Origin: JAHEEM01 sp036396795
GTDB taxonomy: Bacteria > Pseudomonadota > Gammaproteobacteria > Steroidobacterales > Rariloculaceae
Length of the DNA stretch: 64,000 nucleotides
Assembly (NCBI GenBank): GCA_036396795.1
Contig: DASWKF010000090.1
Coordinates: forward strand, 1-64,000
Reading direction: 5' to 3'
Position numbers and translations under genes: made by a program. Shown here in pieces: positions 16,192 to 25,541 of this stretch. Within the stretch, counting starts at the first letter, position 1. Every line of letters begins with the position of its first letter. The notes below the pieces were generated by a model. It saw nothing but the letters and a program-made list of their open reading frames with translations. It was not told where the DNA came from and ran no database searches.

Positions 16192-16611
16192 ATGCGCCGG
16201 TTACGCTCGGTCGCCCTGTTCGCTGCGTGCCTCAGCCTGTTCGCCCTGCAGCTGAGCGGTTTGCACATGCATCTCAACGAGCACGGCTATTCCGGCACAC
16301 CGCAAGGCACGCACGTGCACGGGCCCGGACCCCGCAGCCACGGCGTTGATGGGGCGCACCATCACGGCGCCGGCTCTCACGATCATGCGGGGTCGGGTGA
16401 TCCGGATCATTCGGGCGACAAGGATGTCTCGGTCGTTGAGCTCAGTGCCGGCGTATCGAAGCTGCTGCTCATCTTCGTGTGTCTCGGCCTGGTCTTGCTC
16501 GTGCTCTCGAGACCGAGCGTCAAGCCTTCCTTCAACCATGTCGTGCCGTTGCCCGTTGGCCGCCACGCACGCTGGCGACCCCCACTGCGCGCCCCTCCGC
16601 ATCTCGCCTAA
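16192..16611 (+). CDS. His-rich membrane/periplasmic protein of the czc locus
   Basis: A 139-residue protein with an N-terminal signal or anchor (SVALFAACLSLFALQLSGLH), a His/Gly-rich central region holding about 17 histidines (HMHLNEHGYS, GTHVHGPGPRSHG, GAHHHGAGSHDHAG) and a second hydrophobic segment near residues 93-111 (KLLLIFVCLGLVLLVLSRPS). Histidine clusters of this type bind Zn, Co, Ni or Cu. It lies just upstream of czcCBA and may scavenge or sense metal in the periplasm. A TATATT box lies 6 nt before the ATG, suggesting a leaderless transcript. The family is not known to me. Confidence 0.75.
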   Translation: MRRLRSVALFAACLSLFALQLSGLHMHLNEHGYSGTPQGTHVHGPGPRSHGVDGAHHHGAGSHDHAGSGDPDHSGDKDVSVVELSAGVSKLLLIFVCLGLVLLVLSRPSVKPSFNHVVPLPVGRHARWRPPLRAPPHLA

Positions 16612-16712
16612 GTCACTCCGTTAACAAACTCGTCGGCGTGCCCGCTGGGCACGCTGTGGCGCATTCGCTATTCACGTTGCGGCGACTGCGCGCTTTGGTG
16701 GAGATGTGATTC

Positions 16713-17987
16713 ATGTGGAGCACGATTGCGCGATCTTGCGCGTGTTTATCGCTATCGATATTCGCCTCTGCGGTCGGGGCACAGACCGGTCCGCCGGTGA
16801 GCCGGCCGGCCATCGGGCTGCCTGAGGCGCTCGCGAGAACCGTTGCCAGAAACCCCGAGCTGGCAGTCCTCGGATATCGGATCGAGGCAGCCGAGGGCCG
16901 GCTGCAGCAGGCGGATCTGCGTCCCAACCCGGAGCTCGGCGTCAACGTACAGGACGCCTTCGGCACGGACGCGTACAACGGTTTCGACAGTACGGAAACC
17001 ACGGTGACCTTGGGATGGGTATTGGAGCGCGGTGTTCGCGAACGTCTGATCGACGAGGCTCGAACGGACGTGTCGCTGCGAACCCTCGATGCCGAGATCG
17101 TGCGCGTCGATGCGGCCGCCGAAACGGCGCGGCGCTTTCTGGATTGTCTCGCCTATCAAGGGCGGCTGCAAAACGCGGCAGATGCCGTTCGTCTGGCGGA
17201 AGAGACCGTCGCGGCCGTGAGGAATCGGGTCGAGGCGAGCCGAGCGCCCGAAGCCGAGCTGTCCCGCGCGCAAGCCGAGCTAGCGCGAGCGGAGCTCGTC
17301 GTTGAGGACTACGAGCATGAGCTGCTTTCCGGCTATCATCGTCTGAGCGCTCAATGGGGCGAGACGCAGCCGGATTTCGCCTCCGTAGACGGCGAGCTCG
17401 AGAGCATATCCACCGTGGAACCCCTTGAAGCGTTGTTGGCGCGCGCCGGGCAGAACCCGGAGCTCGCGCGCTACCTGTCGGAGCAACGCCTGGCGGAAGC
17501 TCAGCTGCGCTTGGCCGAGGCGCGGGCCCGGCCGAGCTGGATTGCGCATGCCGGGTTGCGCCGCTATGAGCTTTCCGACGATGTCGCGCTGGTCGGCGGA
17601 ATCACGATCCCGCTGCCCGTGCGCAACCGCAACCAAGGGCGCATCGCAGAAGCCCGCGCCGACGTCGCCCGCACGCAAGCCCAGCGCGAAGCGGCCCGGG
17701 TGCGTTTGGAGACGGCGCTATTCGTGCTGTACCAGGAGTTGCGCCATAACACCCAGCTCGCTCGGCGGCTCGTCGACGACGTCATTCCGCGCATCGAGCG
17801 CGCGCTCGCCGATACGCGCAGAGCCTACGAGCTCGGCCGCTACAGCTATCTAGAATGGAGCGTCGTGCAAGAGGAGCTGCTCGAGGCGAACAACGATCTG
17901 CTCGAAGCAGGTATCGATGCGCGCCGCATCATCATTGAATTGGAGCGTCTGACCGGGGTGCGGTTCGCGCCGCCGTCCGGGCAATGA
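16713..17987 (+). CDS. czcC: CzcC-like outer-membrane efflux protein (TolC family)
   Basis: The 424-residue protein has a signal peptide (CACLSLSIFASAVGA-QT) and two OEP repeats: LPEALARTVARNPELAVLGY, EGRLQQADLRPNPELGVNVQ in the first and LEALLARAGQNPELARYLSE, AEAQLRLAEARARPSWIAHA in the second, with coiled-coil regions between. It forms the outer-membrane channel of a tripartite metal pump with the adaptor and RND pump encoded downstream. Its stop is near the next ATG, in a classical czcCBA order. Confidence 0.92.
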   Translation: MWSTIARSCACLSLSIFASAVGAQTGPPVSRPAIGLPEALARTVARNPELAVLGYRIEAAEGRLQQADLRPNPELGVNVQDAFGTDAYNGFDSTETTVTLGWVLERGVRERLIDEARTDVSLRTLDAEIVRVDAAAETARRFLDCLAYQGRLQNAADAVRLAEETVAAVRNRVEASRAPEAELSRAQAELARAELVVEDYEHELLSGYHRLSAQWGETQPDFASVDGELESISTVEPLEALLARAGQNPELARYLSEQRLAEAQLRLAEARARPSWIAHAGLRRYELSDDVALVGGITIPLPVRNRNQGRIAEARADVARTQAQREAARVRLETALFVLYQELRHNTQLARRLVDDVIPRIERALADTRRAYELGRYSYLEWSVVQEELLEANNDLLEAGIDARRIIIELERLTGVRFAPPSGQ

Positions 17988-17995
17988 GGTCAGCC

Positions 17996-19234
17996 ATGAA
18001 TATTCGATTACGTGTTTTTGGGTTGCTGCCGTTCTGCGCCGCGCTTACCGCCTGCAACGGGCCCGGCGTTTCGCCCGGCGCGATGACCGAGGCGCCCGGA
18101 GAGGAAGTCGTCGAGCGTGGTCCGAACAACGGCCGCTTGCTCAGCGACGGCGATTTCGTCGTCGAGCTCGCGATCTTCGAGGCCGGCGTGCCGCCGGAGT
18201 TTCGTGCCTGGGTGACGGACGCGGGACGGCTGCTCGATCCCCAGGACGTCGATCTGAGCGTCACCCTGACGCGCCTCGGCAATCAGATCGACGAGCACCG
18301 CTTCCGGCCGCAGGATGACTTCCTGCGCGGCACCGACGTCGTCTATGAGCCGCATTCGTTCGTCGTCGATATCGAGGCGTCTCACGACGGCCGCGCGCAT
18401 CGCTGGTCGTACGAGAGCTTCGAGGGCCGCACGCGTATCGGCCCCGAAATGGCCCAAGCCTTCGGGATCGAGACCGCGGAGGCCGGCCCGGCCGTCATCG
18501 CGGAGACGCTCAGGCTCTACGGCCGCATCGTGCCGACCGCGGATCGCGTGCGCGCCGTCAGCGCGCGCTTCGACGGCGCGATTCAATCGGTCGCCGTCTC
18601 CTTGGGTGAGCGGGTTCGCCAGGGCCAAACGCTCGCAACGATCGAGAGCAACGAGAGCCTGCAGAGCTATGCGATCGCGGCGCCGATCGCTGGCGTCGTC
18701 ACCGAGCGCGCGGCGAATGCGGGTGAGCAAACCAACGCCCGGCGCCTGTTCACGATCGTCGATACCTCGACGGTCTGGGCGGACCTGGCGGTGTTTCCCG
18801 GCGACCGGCCGCGCGTGAGCGTCGGCGCGATGGTTACGGTTACCCCCGCAACGGGCGGCCCGCAAGTGGAGGGCGCGATCTCCGACATCACCGTGCTTGC
18901 CGATGCCAATCAAGCCGTCACGGCGCGGGTAGAGCTCGACAACAGCGGCGGCGCCTTGGTGCCCGGCACCTACGTCACGGCATCCGTCCAGGTTGCCGAG
19001 CATGCGGTGCCGATCGCCGTGAAACGCAACGGCCTTCAAAGCTTCCGCGACTTCACGGTCGTCTACGCGCAAGTCGGCGACGAGTACGAGGTGCGCATGC
19101 TGGATCTGGGCCGCCAGTCCGGCGAGTGGGCGGAAGTGCTCGGCGGCTTGCAGCCCGGCACGCGCTATGTGACCGAGAACAGCTACGTGCTCAAAGCCGA
19201 CATCGAAAAATCCGGCGCCTCGCACGACCACTGA
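17996..19234 (+). CDS. czcB: CzcB-like periplasmic adaptor
   Basis: The 412-residue protein starts with a lipoprotein-like signal (VFGLLPFCAALTAC, Cys at about residue 18). It has an N-terminal extension seen in CzcB-type proteins (EVVERGPNNGRLLSDGDFVV, ELAIFEAGVPPEFRAW), then the adaptor core: LYGRIVPTADRVRAVSARFD, VAVSLGERVRQGQTLATIES for the biotinyl-lipoyl half motifs, and the barrel DTSTVWADLAVFPGDRPRVS. The ATG 17996 is preferred over 17984 because it leads straight into the signal. It links CzcA to CzcC. Confidence 0.92.
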   Translation: MNIRLRVFGLLPFCAALTACNGPGVSPGAMTEAPGEEVVERGPNNGRLLSDGDFVVELAIFEAGVPPEFRAWVTDAGRLLDPQDVDLSVTLTRLGNQIDEHRFRPQDDFLRGTDVVYEPHSFVVDIEASHDGRAHRWSYESFEGRTRIGPEMAQAFGIETAEAGPAVIAETLRLYGRIVPTADRVRAVSARFDGAIQSVAVSLGERVRQGQTLATIESNESLQSYAIAAPIAGVVTERAANAGEQTNARRLFTIVDTSTVWADLAVFPGDRPRVSVGAMVTVTPATGGPQVEGAISDITVLADANQAVTARVELDNSGGALVPGTYVTASVQVAEHAVPIAVKRNGLQSFRDFTVVYAQVGDEYEVRMLDLGRQSGEWAEVLGGLQPGTRYVTENSYVLKADIEKSGASHDH

Positions 19235-19246
19235 GGAGGCCGCGGC

Positions 19247-22200
19247 ATGCTCAACCAGATACTGAGATTCTCGATCGCGCGTCGCGGTCTGGTGCTGATC
19301 CTCGTGATCCTGCTGGCGGGGCTCGGCGTCTGGAACTTCACTCGATTGCCGATCGACGCCGTTCCGGACATCACCAACGTTCAGGTGGTCGTCAACACGC
19401 AGGCTCCCGGCTACACACCGCTCGAAGTCGAGCAGCGCGTGAGCTTTCCGCTGGAGAACGCGATGGCCGGGCTGCCGCGCCTCGACTACACGCGCTCCTT
19501 TTCGCGTTACGGTCTGTCGCAGATCACCGTGGTGTTTCTCGAAGGCACCGACATCTACTTCGCGCGACAGCAGGTCGCCGAGCGATTGAACGCCGTGCGG
19601 CCCGCTTTGCCGGCCGGCCTCGAGCCGGCGCTCGGCCCCATCGCCACCGGGCTTGGGGAAATCTTCATGTTCACGGTGGACGCCGAGCCCGGCGCGGTGA
19701 ATCCCGACGGCACGCCGGTCACGCCGACGGATCTGCGCTCGGTGCACGATTGGATCATCCGGCCGCAGCTGCTCCGCGTCCCGGGCGTCGTCGAGGTCAA
19801 TCCGATCGGCGGCTTCAAGAAAGAGATACTCGTCGCCCCGGATCCGGCAAAGCTCGCGGCCTTCGGGCTCACGCATGCGGACGTCATCGGCGCGCTGCGA
19901 CAAAACAACGACAATCGCGGCGCCGGGTTCATCGAATACAACGGCGCTCAGTGGCTGATGCGCGTGCCCGGCCAGGCCGCGGGCCTGCAAGATCTTGCCG
20001 GCCTCGTGATCAGCGAGCGCGACGGTGTGCCCGTACGCATCGCCGACGTCGCGAGCGTGGGCCTCGGAGAGGAGCTTCGAGCCGGCGCGGCGACGCAAAA
20101 CGGGCGGGAAGTGGTGATGAGCACGGTATTCATGCTGATCGGCGAGAACAGCCGCGCCGTGGCGAATGCCGTGGCGGAGAAATTGGAAGAGATCAGGCCG
20201 AGCCTGCCGGAAGGCATCGCGGCGACCGCCGTTTATGATCGCACCGAGCTCGTCGACCAGACGCTCGTGACCGTCGAGAAGAACCTGCTCGAAGGCGCTT
20301 TGCTCGTCATCGTCGTTCTCTTCTTGTTGCTCGGCAACGTGCGTGCCGCGATTTTGACCGCGGCGGTCATTCCGCTGGCGATGCTGATGACCATCACCGG
20401 CATGGTGCAGAGCCGAGTCAGCGCCAATCTCATGAGCCTCGGCGCGCTCGATTTCGGGCTGATCGTCGACGGTGCGGTGATCATCGTCGAAAACTGTCTA
20501 CGGCGGCTCGGCGAGGCGGGCGTGAAAGGAAAGTTGCCTTTACACGAACGTCTCACCGTCGTGCGTGACGCCACCGGCGAGGTGATTCGCCCCGCGCTGT
20601 TCGGTGTCGGCATCATCACCGCGGTCTACATTCCGATCTTTGCGCTGAGCGGCATCGAGGGCAAGATGTTTCACCCGATGGCGACGACCGTCGTCATTGC
20701 GCTCGTCAGCGCGATGCTGCTGTCGGTCACGTTCATACCGGCGAGCGTGGCGTTGTTGTTCCGTGAACCGGTGCGCGAGAAGGCCAATCCCATCGTCGAC
20801 GGCGCGCGGCGCGTCTATCGGCCGCTGCTCGTCGCCGCGCTGCGGTTCCGCCGGCTCACGGTCGCCGCCGCCGTCGCGTTGATCGTCCTCACCGGCCTGC
20901 TGGCGACGCGTTTGGGCACGGAGTTCGTGCCGAATCTCGATGAAGGCGACATCGTGATGCACGCCTTGCGCATTCCGGGCACATCCTTGCGGCAGGCGGT
21001 CGATCTTCAGCAGCAGCTCGAAGCCGGAATAAGGCAAATGCCCGAGGTCGAGCGCGTGTTCGCCAAGATCGGCAGCGGCGAGGTGGCGACGGATCCGATG
21101 CCGCCCAGCGTCGCGGACAACTTCATCATGCTCAGGCCGCGCGCCGAGTGGCCCGACCCCGGCAAGCCCAAAGCCCAGGTCGTCGCCGATCTCGAGGCGC
21201 TGGTGACGCCGATCCCGGGCAATCGCTATGAGTTTCTGCAGCCGATCCAGATGCGCTTCAACGAGCTCATCGCCGGCGTGCGCGCGGAGCTCGCCGTGAA
21301 GGTCTTTGGCGACGATCTCGACGAGCTCATTCGGCTCGGCGGCGAGCTCGAGCAAGTGATGAATTCCGTTGCCGGCGCCGCCGACGTCGCCGTCGAGCAG
21401 GCCACGGGCCTGCCCGTGATGACCATCGAGCCGAAGCGCGAGATTCTCGCCCGCTACGGCTTGACGATCGCAGAGCTGCAGGACGTCGTTGCGACGGCGC
21501 TCGGCGGTGCGGTGGCGGGGCAGATTTATGAGGGCGACCGGCGCGTCGACATCGTCGTGCGATTGCCGGAGAATTTGCGTTCCGATCCCGATCAGTTGTC
21601 GGCCTTGCTGATACCGCTCGATGACGGCGGTTATATCCCCTTACGCGAAGTCGCCGCCTTGAATCTGGTCACGGGTTACAACCAGATCCCACGTGAGAAC
21701 GGCAAACGCCGCGTGGTCGTGACCGCCAATGTGCGTGGCCGCGATCTCGGCTCGTTCGTGACGGACGTTCAGAGTGCCGTCGAGCAACAGGTGGAGATTC
21801 CGGCGGGCTACTGGGTCGAGTACGGCGGCACGTTCGAGCATCTTCAGTCCGCGGCAAATCGTCTCGCCGTGGTGGTGCCGATGACGCTGCTGATCATCAT
21901 GGTGCTGCTGGTCGTCGCCCTGGGGACGCTACGCGACGCCGCGGTGATTTTCACGGGCGTCCCGCTGGCATTGACGGGAGGCGTCGCAACGCTCTTGATG
22001 CGAGGCATTCCGTTCTCCATTTCGGCCGCCGTCGGCTTCATCGCGCTTTCGGGGATTGCGGTATTGAACGGCCTGGTCATGGTGTCGTTCATTCGCGATC
22101 TCAGAAAGTCGTCGGGGCTTTCGCTCGACGAGGCCATCGTCGAAGGGGCACTGACGCGTCTGCGGCCGGTGCTCACCACGGCATTGGTCGCGTCGCTGGG

Positions 22201-22351
22201 ATTCGTGCCGATGGCGTTGAACAGCGGTATCGGCTCCGAGGTGCAGCGGCCGCTCGCGACCGTCGTCATCGGCGGGATCGTTTCGTCGACCTTGCTGACT
22301 TTGGTGGTATTGCCGGCGCTGTATCGAATCGTCCATCGGGCCGGGAGATAA
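19247..22351 (+). CDS. czcA: CzcA-like heavy-metal RND pump
   Basis: The 1034-residue HME-RND transporter has 12 predicted membrane segments and the expected motifs: VPDITNVQVVVNTQAPGYTP near the N-terminus, LDFGLIVDGAVIIVENCLRR in TM4 with the Asp residues for proton relay, and PVLTTALVASLGFVPMALNS near the C-terminus. The family exports Co, Zn, Cd, Ni or Cu/Ag; the DFG-VDGAV-EN pattern resembles the divalent-cation (CzcA) group more than CusA. It is 12 bp after czcB. Length is normal. Confidence 0.95.
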   Translation: MLNQILRFSIARRGLVLILVILLAGLGVWNFTRLPIDAVPDITNVQVVVNTQAPGYTPLEVEQRVSFPLENAMAGLPRLDYTRSFSRYGLSQITVVFLEGTDIYFARQQVAERLNAVRPALPAGLEPALGPIATGLGEIFMFTVDAEPGAVNPDGTPVTPTDLRSVHDWIIRPQLLRVPGVVEVNPIGGFKKEILVAPDPAKLAAFGLTHADVIGALRQNNDNRGAGFIEYNGAQWLMRVPGQAAGLQDLAGLVISERDGVPVRIADVASVGLGEELRAGAATQNGREVVMSTVFMLIGENSRAVANAVAEKLEEIRPSLPEGIAATAVYDRTELVDQTLVTVEKNLLEGALLVIVVLFLLLGNVRAAILTAAVIPLAMLMTITGMVQSRVSANLMSLGALDFGLIVDGAVIIVENCLRRLGEAGVKGKLPLHERLTVVRDATGEVIRPALFGVGIITAVYIPIFALSGIEGKMFHPMATTVVIALVSAMLLSVTFIPASVALLFREPVREKANPIVDGARRVYRPLLVAALRFRRLTVAAAVALIVLTGLLATRLGTEFVPNLDEGDIVMHALRIPGTSLRQAVDLQQQLEAGIRQMPEVERVFAKIGSGEVATDPMPPSVADNFIMLRPRAEWPDPGKPKAQVVADLEALVTPIPGNRYEFLQPIQMRFNELIAGVRAELAVKVFGDDLDELIRLGGELEQVMNSVAGAADVAVEQATGLPVMTIEPKREILARYGLTIAELQDVVATALGGAVAGQIYEGDRRVDIVVRLPENLRSDPDQLSALLIPLDDGGYIPLREVAALNLVTGYNQIPRENGKRRVVVTANVRGRDLGSFVTDVQSAVEQQVEIPAGYWVEYGGTFEHLQSAANRLAVVVPMTLLIIMVLLVVALGTLRDAAVIFTGVPLALTGGVATLLMRGIPFSISAAVGFIALSGIAVLNGLVMVSFIRDLRKSSGLSLDEAIVEGALTRLRPVLTTALVASLGFVPMALNSGIGSEVQRPLATVVIGGIVSSTLLTLVVLPALYRIVHRAGR

Positions 22352-22388
22352 TAGAGCGCCCGATACCGATACATCAGGAGACAAATCA

Positions 22389-23120
22389 ATGACAAGCAAA
22401 ACAAGCACGGGCATGCGCGGGCTGCCAATCATCGCCCTCGTGTTGTGTTTGCCCGCCCTCGCCCAGATGACCCGCGGCCCGAGATCACAACCCGACACGG
22501 CGATGGGCCTGTATGCGCCGGATCAGCACGAGCTGTACGACGGTCGGTTTGTCATTCGAGGGAGTCGCATATTTCAGGCGGGGACGCTGAATGACGCATC
22601 GCCATGGAATCACATGGGAGACGATGCGAGCAATCTTCGTCAGGTGGGAGGTGAGATCTCGCTCGACGTCAACGAAATCGAGAACTCGGGGTCCTTTCGT
22701 GCGGAGCTGGAGCTGCCGGAAGGCCGGTACGTGGTTGAACTCGACCGGTTTCATGAATTTTCTCCCTGCCAGGACGGCGGCATCGCCGCCTTTCTTTTCG
22801 AGCATGGCAACTCCGGCTGCGGGGACATGAACTGGCCCAAGAGCCTTCTCTATGTCGCCGGTTGGGGTTACGGCCGCGCGACATTGAACGGCGAGCCGTT
22901 ATACGAAGACTATGAGATCCATTTCATGGTCACGCAAGGCATGCGCGACAGGGAAACGTTGCGCGTGATGCTCGAGCCAGCCACGGGCGAAGCGGGCGCG
23001 GTGAATCCTGCCGCTCAGCAACTTGATTTCTACATTCGCAGTCCCGAGCGCAATGAATCCAATCACCCGAATCGAGAGGTATTCGACCACTTCTTCGCGA
23101 TGGAAGTAACGTGGCAATGA
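22389..23120 (+). CDS. Secreted protein of unknown function in the czc cluster
   Basis: The 243-residue product has a signal peptide (GLPIIALVLCLPALA-QM). The mature part is rich in charged residues and beta-like segments (YDGRFVIRGSRIFQAGTLND, SFRAELELPEGRYVVELDRF, YEDYEIHFMVTQGMRDRETL) and has a Cys pair in EFSPCQDGGIAA and NSGCGDMNW that may form a disulfide. An AGGAG site lies before the ATG. I do not recognise the family. It follows czcA by 37 bp, and the next gene is a predicted outer-membrane protein, so a role in metal handling at the envelope is only an inference. Confidence 0.7.
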   Translation: MTSKTSTGMRGLPIIALVLCLPALAQMTRGPRSQPDTAMGLYAPDQHELYDGRFVIRGSRIFQAGTLNDASPWNHMGDDASNLRQVGGEISLDVNEIENSGSFRAELELPEGRYVVELDRFHEFSPCQDGGIAAFLFEHGNSGCGDMNWPKSLLYVAGWGYGRATLNGEPLYEDYEIHFMVTQGMRDRETLRVMLEPATGEAGAVNPAAQQLDFYIRSPERNESNHPNREVFDHFFAMEVTWQ

Positions 23121-23164
23121 TGAGTTGAATGCATTGTCATTGCCTCGAGCGGCCACCTCGCTGT

Positions 23165-23866
23165 ATGCGGCAGACTATCCTTCGTGGTGTTGCGATCGCC
23201 GTGCTGGCGGCGCCGCCGGCCTGGGCGTTTCCGCCGTACCGCTCTACAGATGCCGATACGGCCGGCGCAGGCGTGCTGGAACTTCGTCTCGGCTTGGCGA
23301 AGGTTCAGCGGCGGGAGTCGAGCAGCAGTCGCAGTACGCCGCTGACGCGGACGAATTTCGGCATCGGCGCGCACTACGAAATAATCTCCGAGTTCGAGTA
23401 CTCCGCTGACGAAGATCACTTGGCCGAAGGCGCCCTGGGATTCAAATGGGCGCGGCTCGACAACGGCTTTGGCATGGGCGTCGAAACTTTGCTGCTGTTG
23501 CCCGTGCAGTCGGCCCAAAGCGGATCGGGGATCGAATCGCAATTTTTGATGACGCTGCAAAGGGAGGGTTGGCAACTTCACGCGAACGCCGGCGGCTTCT
23601 ACGATCCGCGCGGGCCGGAAACAGAGCGAGGCTGGCGCGCCAGCCTGCTCGTGGAGTTTCCGCGTCGGCGATTTCGGCCCGGTGTGGAGCTGTTCGCAAA
23701 AGACGCCCGCGGGGAAAGTGCCCGTGTTCAGGCCGGCTTGGGCCTCATCAAGCAGTTCCAACACTTCGAATTACGAAGCGGAATACACTTCGGCTTGAGC
23801 GACAACGCCCCCGATGTGGAAGCGAGCTTGTGGCTTGCATGGAGGTGGCGGGTCTTGGGAGATTAG
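23165..23866 (+). CDS. Predicted outer-membrane beta-barrel protein
   Basis: From ATG 23165 the 233-residue protein has a signal peptide (GVAIAVLAAPPAWA-FP) and alternating hydrophobic strands: GAGVLELRLGLAKVQR, RTNFGIGAHYEIISEFEYSA, GFGMGVETLLLLPVQSAQSG, SGIHFGLSDNAPDVEASLWL, ending WLAWRWRVLGD. This resembles the 'putative MetA-pathway/transporter' type outer-membrane barrels found in metal and aromatic clusters. It is probably the last gene of the czc operon. The function is unknown. Confidence 0.65.
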   Translation: MRQTILRGVAIAVLAAPPAWAFPPYRSTDADTAGAGVLELRLGLAKVQRRESSSSRSTPLTRTNFGIGAHYEIISEFEYSADEDHLAEGALGFKWARLDNGFGMGVETLLLLPVQSAQSGSGIESQFLMTLQREGWQLHANAGGFYDPRGPETERGWRASLLVEFPRRRFRPGVELFAKDARGESARVQAGLGLIKQFQHFELRSGIHFGLSDNAPDVEASLWLAWRWRVLGD

Positions 23867-23928
23867 CGCAACACGGCGGGAGGGGTCGAACCGTGAATTC
23901 CGGCGCCTCGACCCCCTGTCTCCGATTT

Positions 23929-24327
23929 CTAGACGGCTTGCTGAGTCGTTCGAACCTGCCGCAGCTCCCGCGCCTGCTCGCGATTCAACCGGTAGATGGC
24001 CTTGATCGGATACTCCGAGCCGCGCACGAGCACGGAGTCCAGCTTCGCGTGAACGTTTCCGATCGTTGAGGTCAGCCCGATCACCTGGGCAAAACGCAGA
24101 TCCGGGCTGCCTCGCATGAGCTCGACCAGGTAGGGCCTGGACGGAGTGGTCCAAACGATCAGCGTGTTGCGATCGATGGCACGCCAGTTGTCGAGCCGAC
24201 CGTAGAAATGAAAGCTGTCGATCTGCTCATACGCGGGCTGTAAACCGGCTCCCGGCGCGGAGCTGGTTGCCCAACTCGCTGAAGCCGTGCCGAGCACCAA
24301 CAGTGCTGCTAAGACTGACCGTTTCAT
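23929..24327 (-). CDS. DUF6491-like secreted protein
   Basis: A 132-residue protein with a signal peptide (SVLAALLVLGTASASWATSS). The mature part, IDSFHFYGRLDNWRAIDRNT, LIVWTTPSRPYLVELMRGSP and DLRFAQVIGLTS, matches the pattern of DUF6491 proteins, which are small periplasmic proteins of unknown role common in gammaproteobacteria. A C-terminal basic region (KAIYRLNREQARELRQ) follows. It is the last gene of the minus-strand group 23929-26147. Confidence 0.75.
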   Translation of the reverse strand: MKRSVLAALLVLGTASASWATSSAPGAGLQPAYEQIDSFHFYGRLDNWRAIDRNTLIVWTTPSRPYLVELMRGSPDLRFAQVIGLTSTIGNVHAKLDSVLVRGSEYPIKAIYRLNREQARELRQVRTTQQAV

Positions 24328-24460
24328 GATGACGCCTCCTATCTAGGGTGCCACTCTGTGTCAGACTCAGAATATCGAAGCGAACCTGAAGGGAAGATGA
24401 ACGAGAGCTCCGAATGGTCGCGGCTCGACGCATATGTCTCGGAGTTGCGTGGCCTGCCGC

Positions 24461-25477
24461 TCAGAATTTGAACTTGACCGCAGCTCCGATGCCGAAAAAG
24501 ACGATCGTATTCTCGTTGAAGCCGCCGCCTTCCACCGCCGGAACGACATTGGGCGGCACCGGCACGTCCCACCAGACCGAGGCATTGGCTGCGGCTCCAA
24601 GGGAAAGGCGGTCATTGATCGGGCGCAGCCAGTTGATCCTAAGCTCGGTGATCGGTATCGCGACATCCTGGTCTCTGCTGAGCCTGTTTTGGCTGGTCAA
24701 GGACGGCGTTTCGCTGACCGGCCCGGTGAAGTCGCTGGTGGTGTGGGTGAGCTGAGTCCTGCCGAAGACCACGGACTGTCCGATATATCCCCTGACGGTG
24801 TTTCCGCCGAAATCGAAGTCCCCGGCCAGACCCACGAGCGGGCCGATCATCCGCTCGTAATTGGACGAGGCATCGAACAGCGACCCCTCGACGCCCTGAA
24901 TCCCCGCTTGGCCGTGAAAATCGTTGTCGAAGTCCGCGTTTCGCGCGCCGAGCGCGAGCCGCAGACGATTGCCGGCCGACACCTGTAAGGTCTTGATGCC
25001 GTACACGTCTATGCTCCATACGGCGATGTCCGTGTCACCGAGCACGCCGAAGAACAGCTCCTCATCCGGCCCGTTGGAGACATAGCTGCGATTCCAGGCA
25101 TCGAACACGACCTGATCGATCGATCCGGAAGGCCCGGCGGTCGTGCGGGAGGGCCGGCCTCTCGAGGCGCTGAATAGAAAGCCATCGATCCCCAGATCCC
25201 ATTGCCTGCCGCTGTTCCACTCGACCTCGAAGCGCAGCGCCAAGCCTGCCTCGGTGTCGAGGGAGGCCGGCGTCCGGGTATTGGTCGCCGGAGTCGATCC
25301 GGAGTCGATTTCCTGCATGGTGAGGACGTGCTGGTCGTGGCCGAAGGCATCCATGTACACGGGCTCGAGCAACACGCTCCATCCCGTTTCTTCCTGCGCG
25401 CCGGCCACACCCGCTCCACAGAGCATCAGGACGATCGGCAACATCGCGCCGGCCACTATCGACGCATTCATTGGCAT
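24461..25477 (-). CDS. Predicted outer-membrane porin-like protein
   Basis: The 338-residue protein has a signal peptide ending GVAGA-QE and an even spread of amphipathic beta strands (SVLLEPVYMDAFGHDQHVLT, DLGIDGFLFSASRGRP, DIAVWSIDVYGIKTLQVSAG, NTVRGYIGQSVVFGRTQLTH) with a C-terminal IVFFGIGAAVKFKF; the terminal Phe is typical of Bam-inserted barrels. It resembles Lpg1974-type pore-forming outer-membrane proteins, though that is uncertain. The gene lies downstream of a CDF exporter gene, so it may serve metal efflux. Confidence 0.7.
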   Translation of the reverse strand: MPMNASIVAGAMLPIVLMLCGAGVAGAQEETGWSVLLEPVYMDAFGHDQHVLTMQEIDSGSTPATNTRTPASLDTEAGLALRFEVEWNSGRQWDLGIDGFLFSASRGRPSRTTAGPSGSIDQVVFDAWNRSYVSNGPDEELFFGVLGDTDIAVWSIDVYGIKTLQVSAGNRLRLALGARNADFDNDFHGQAGIQGVEGSLFDASSNYERMIGPLVGLAGDFDFGGNTVRGYIGQSVVFGRTQLTHTTSDFTGPVSETPSLTSQNRLSRDQDVAIPITELRINWLRPINDRLSLGAAANASVWWDVPVPPNVVPAVEGGGFNENTIVFFGIGAAVKFKF

Positions 25478-25541
25478 GGAGATAGAGACGCTGCGGCAGC
25501 AGAAATCCTTCGCGAAATTCGGGATCGGGGAACGCAGACCC

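Noticed and set aside
18008..20098. Long minus-strand open frame opposite czcB and czcA
   Set aside because: Antisense shadow of well-conserved CzcB/CzcA coding sequence; composition is non-protein-like.
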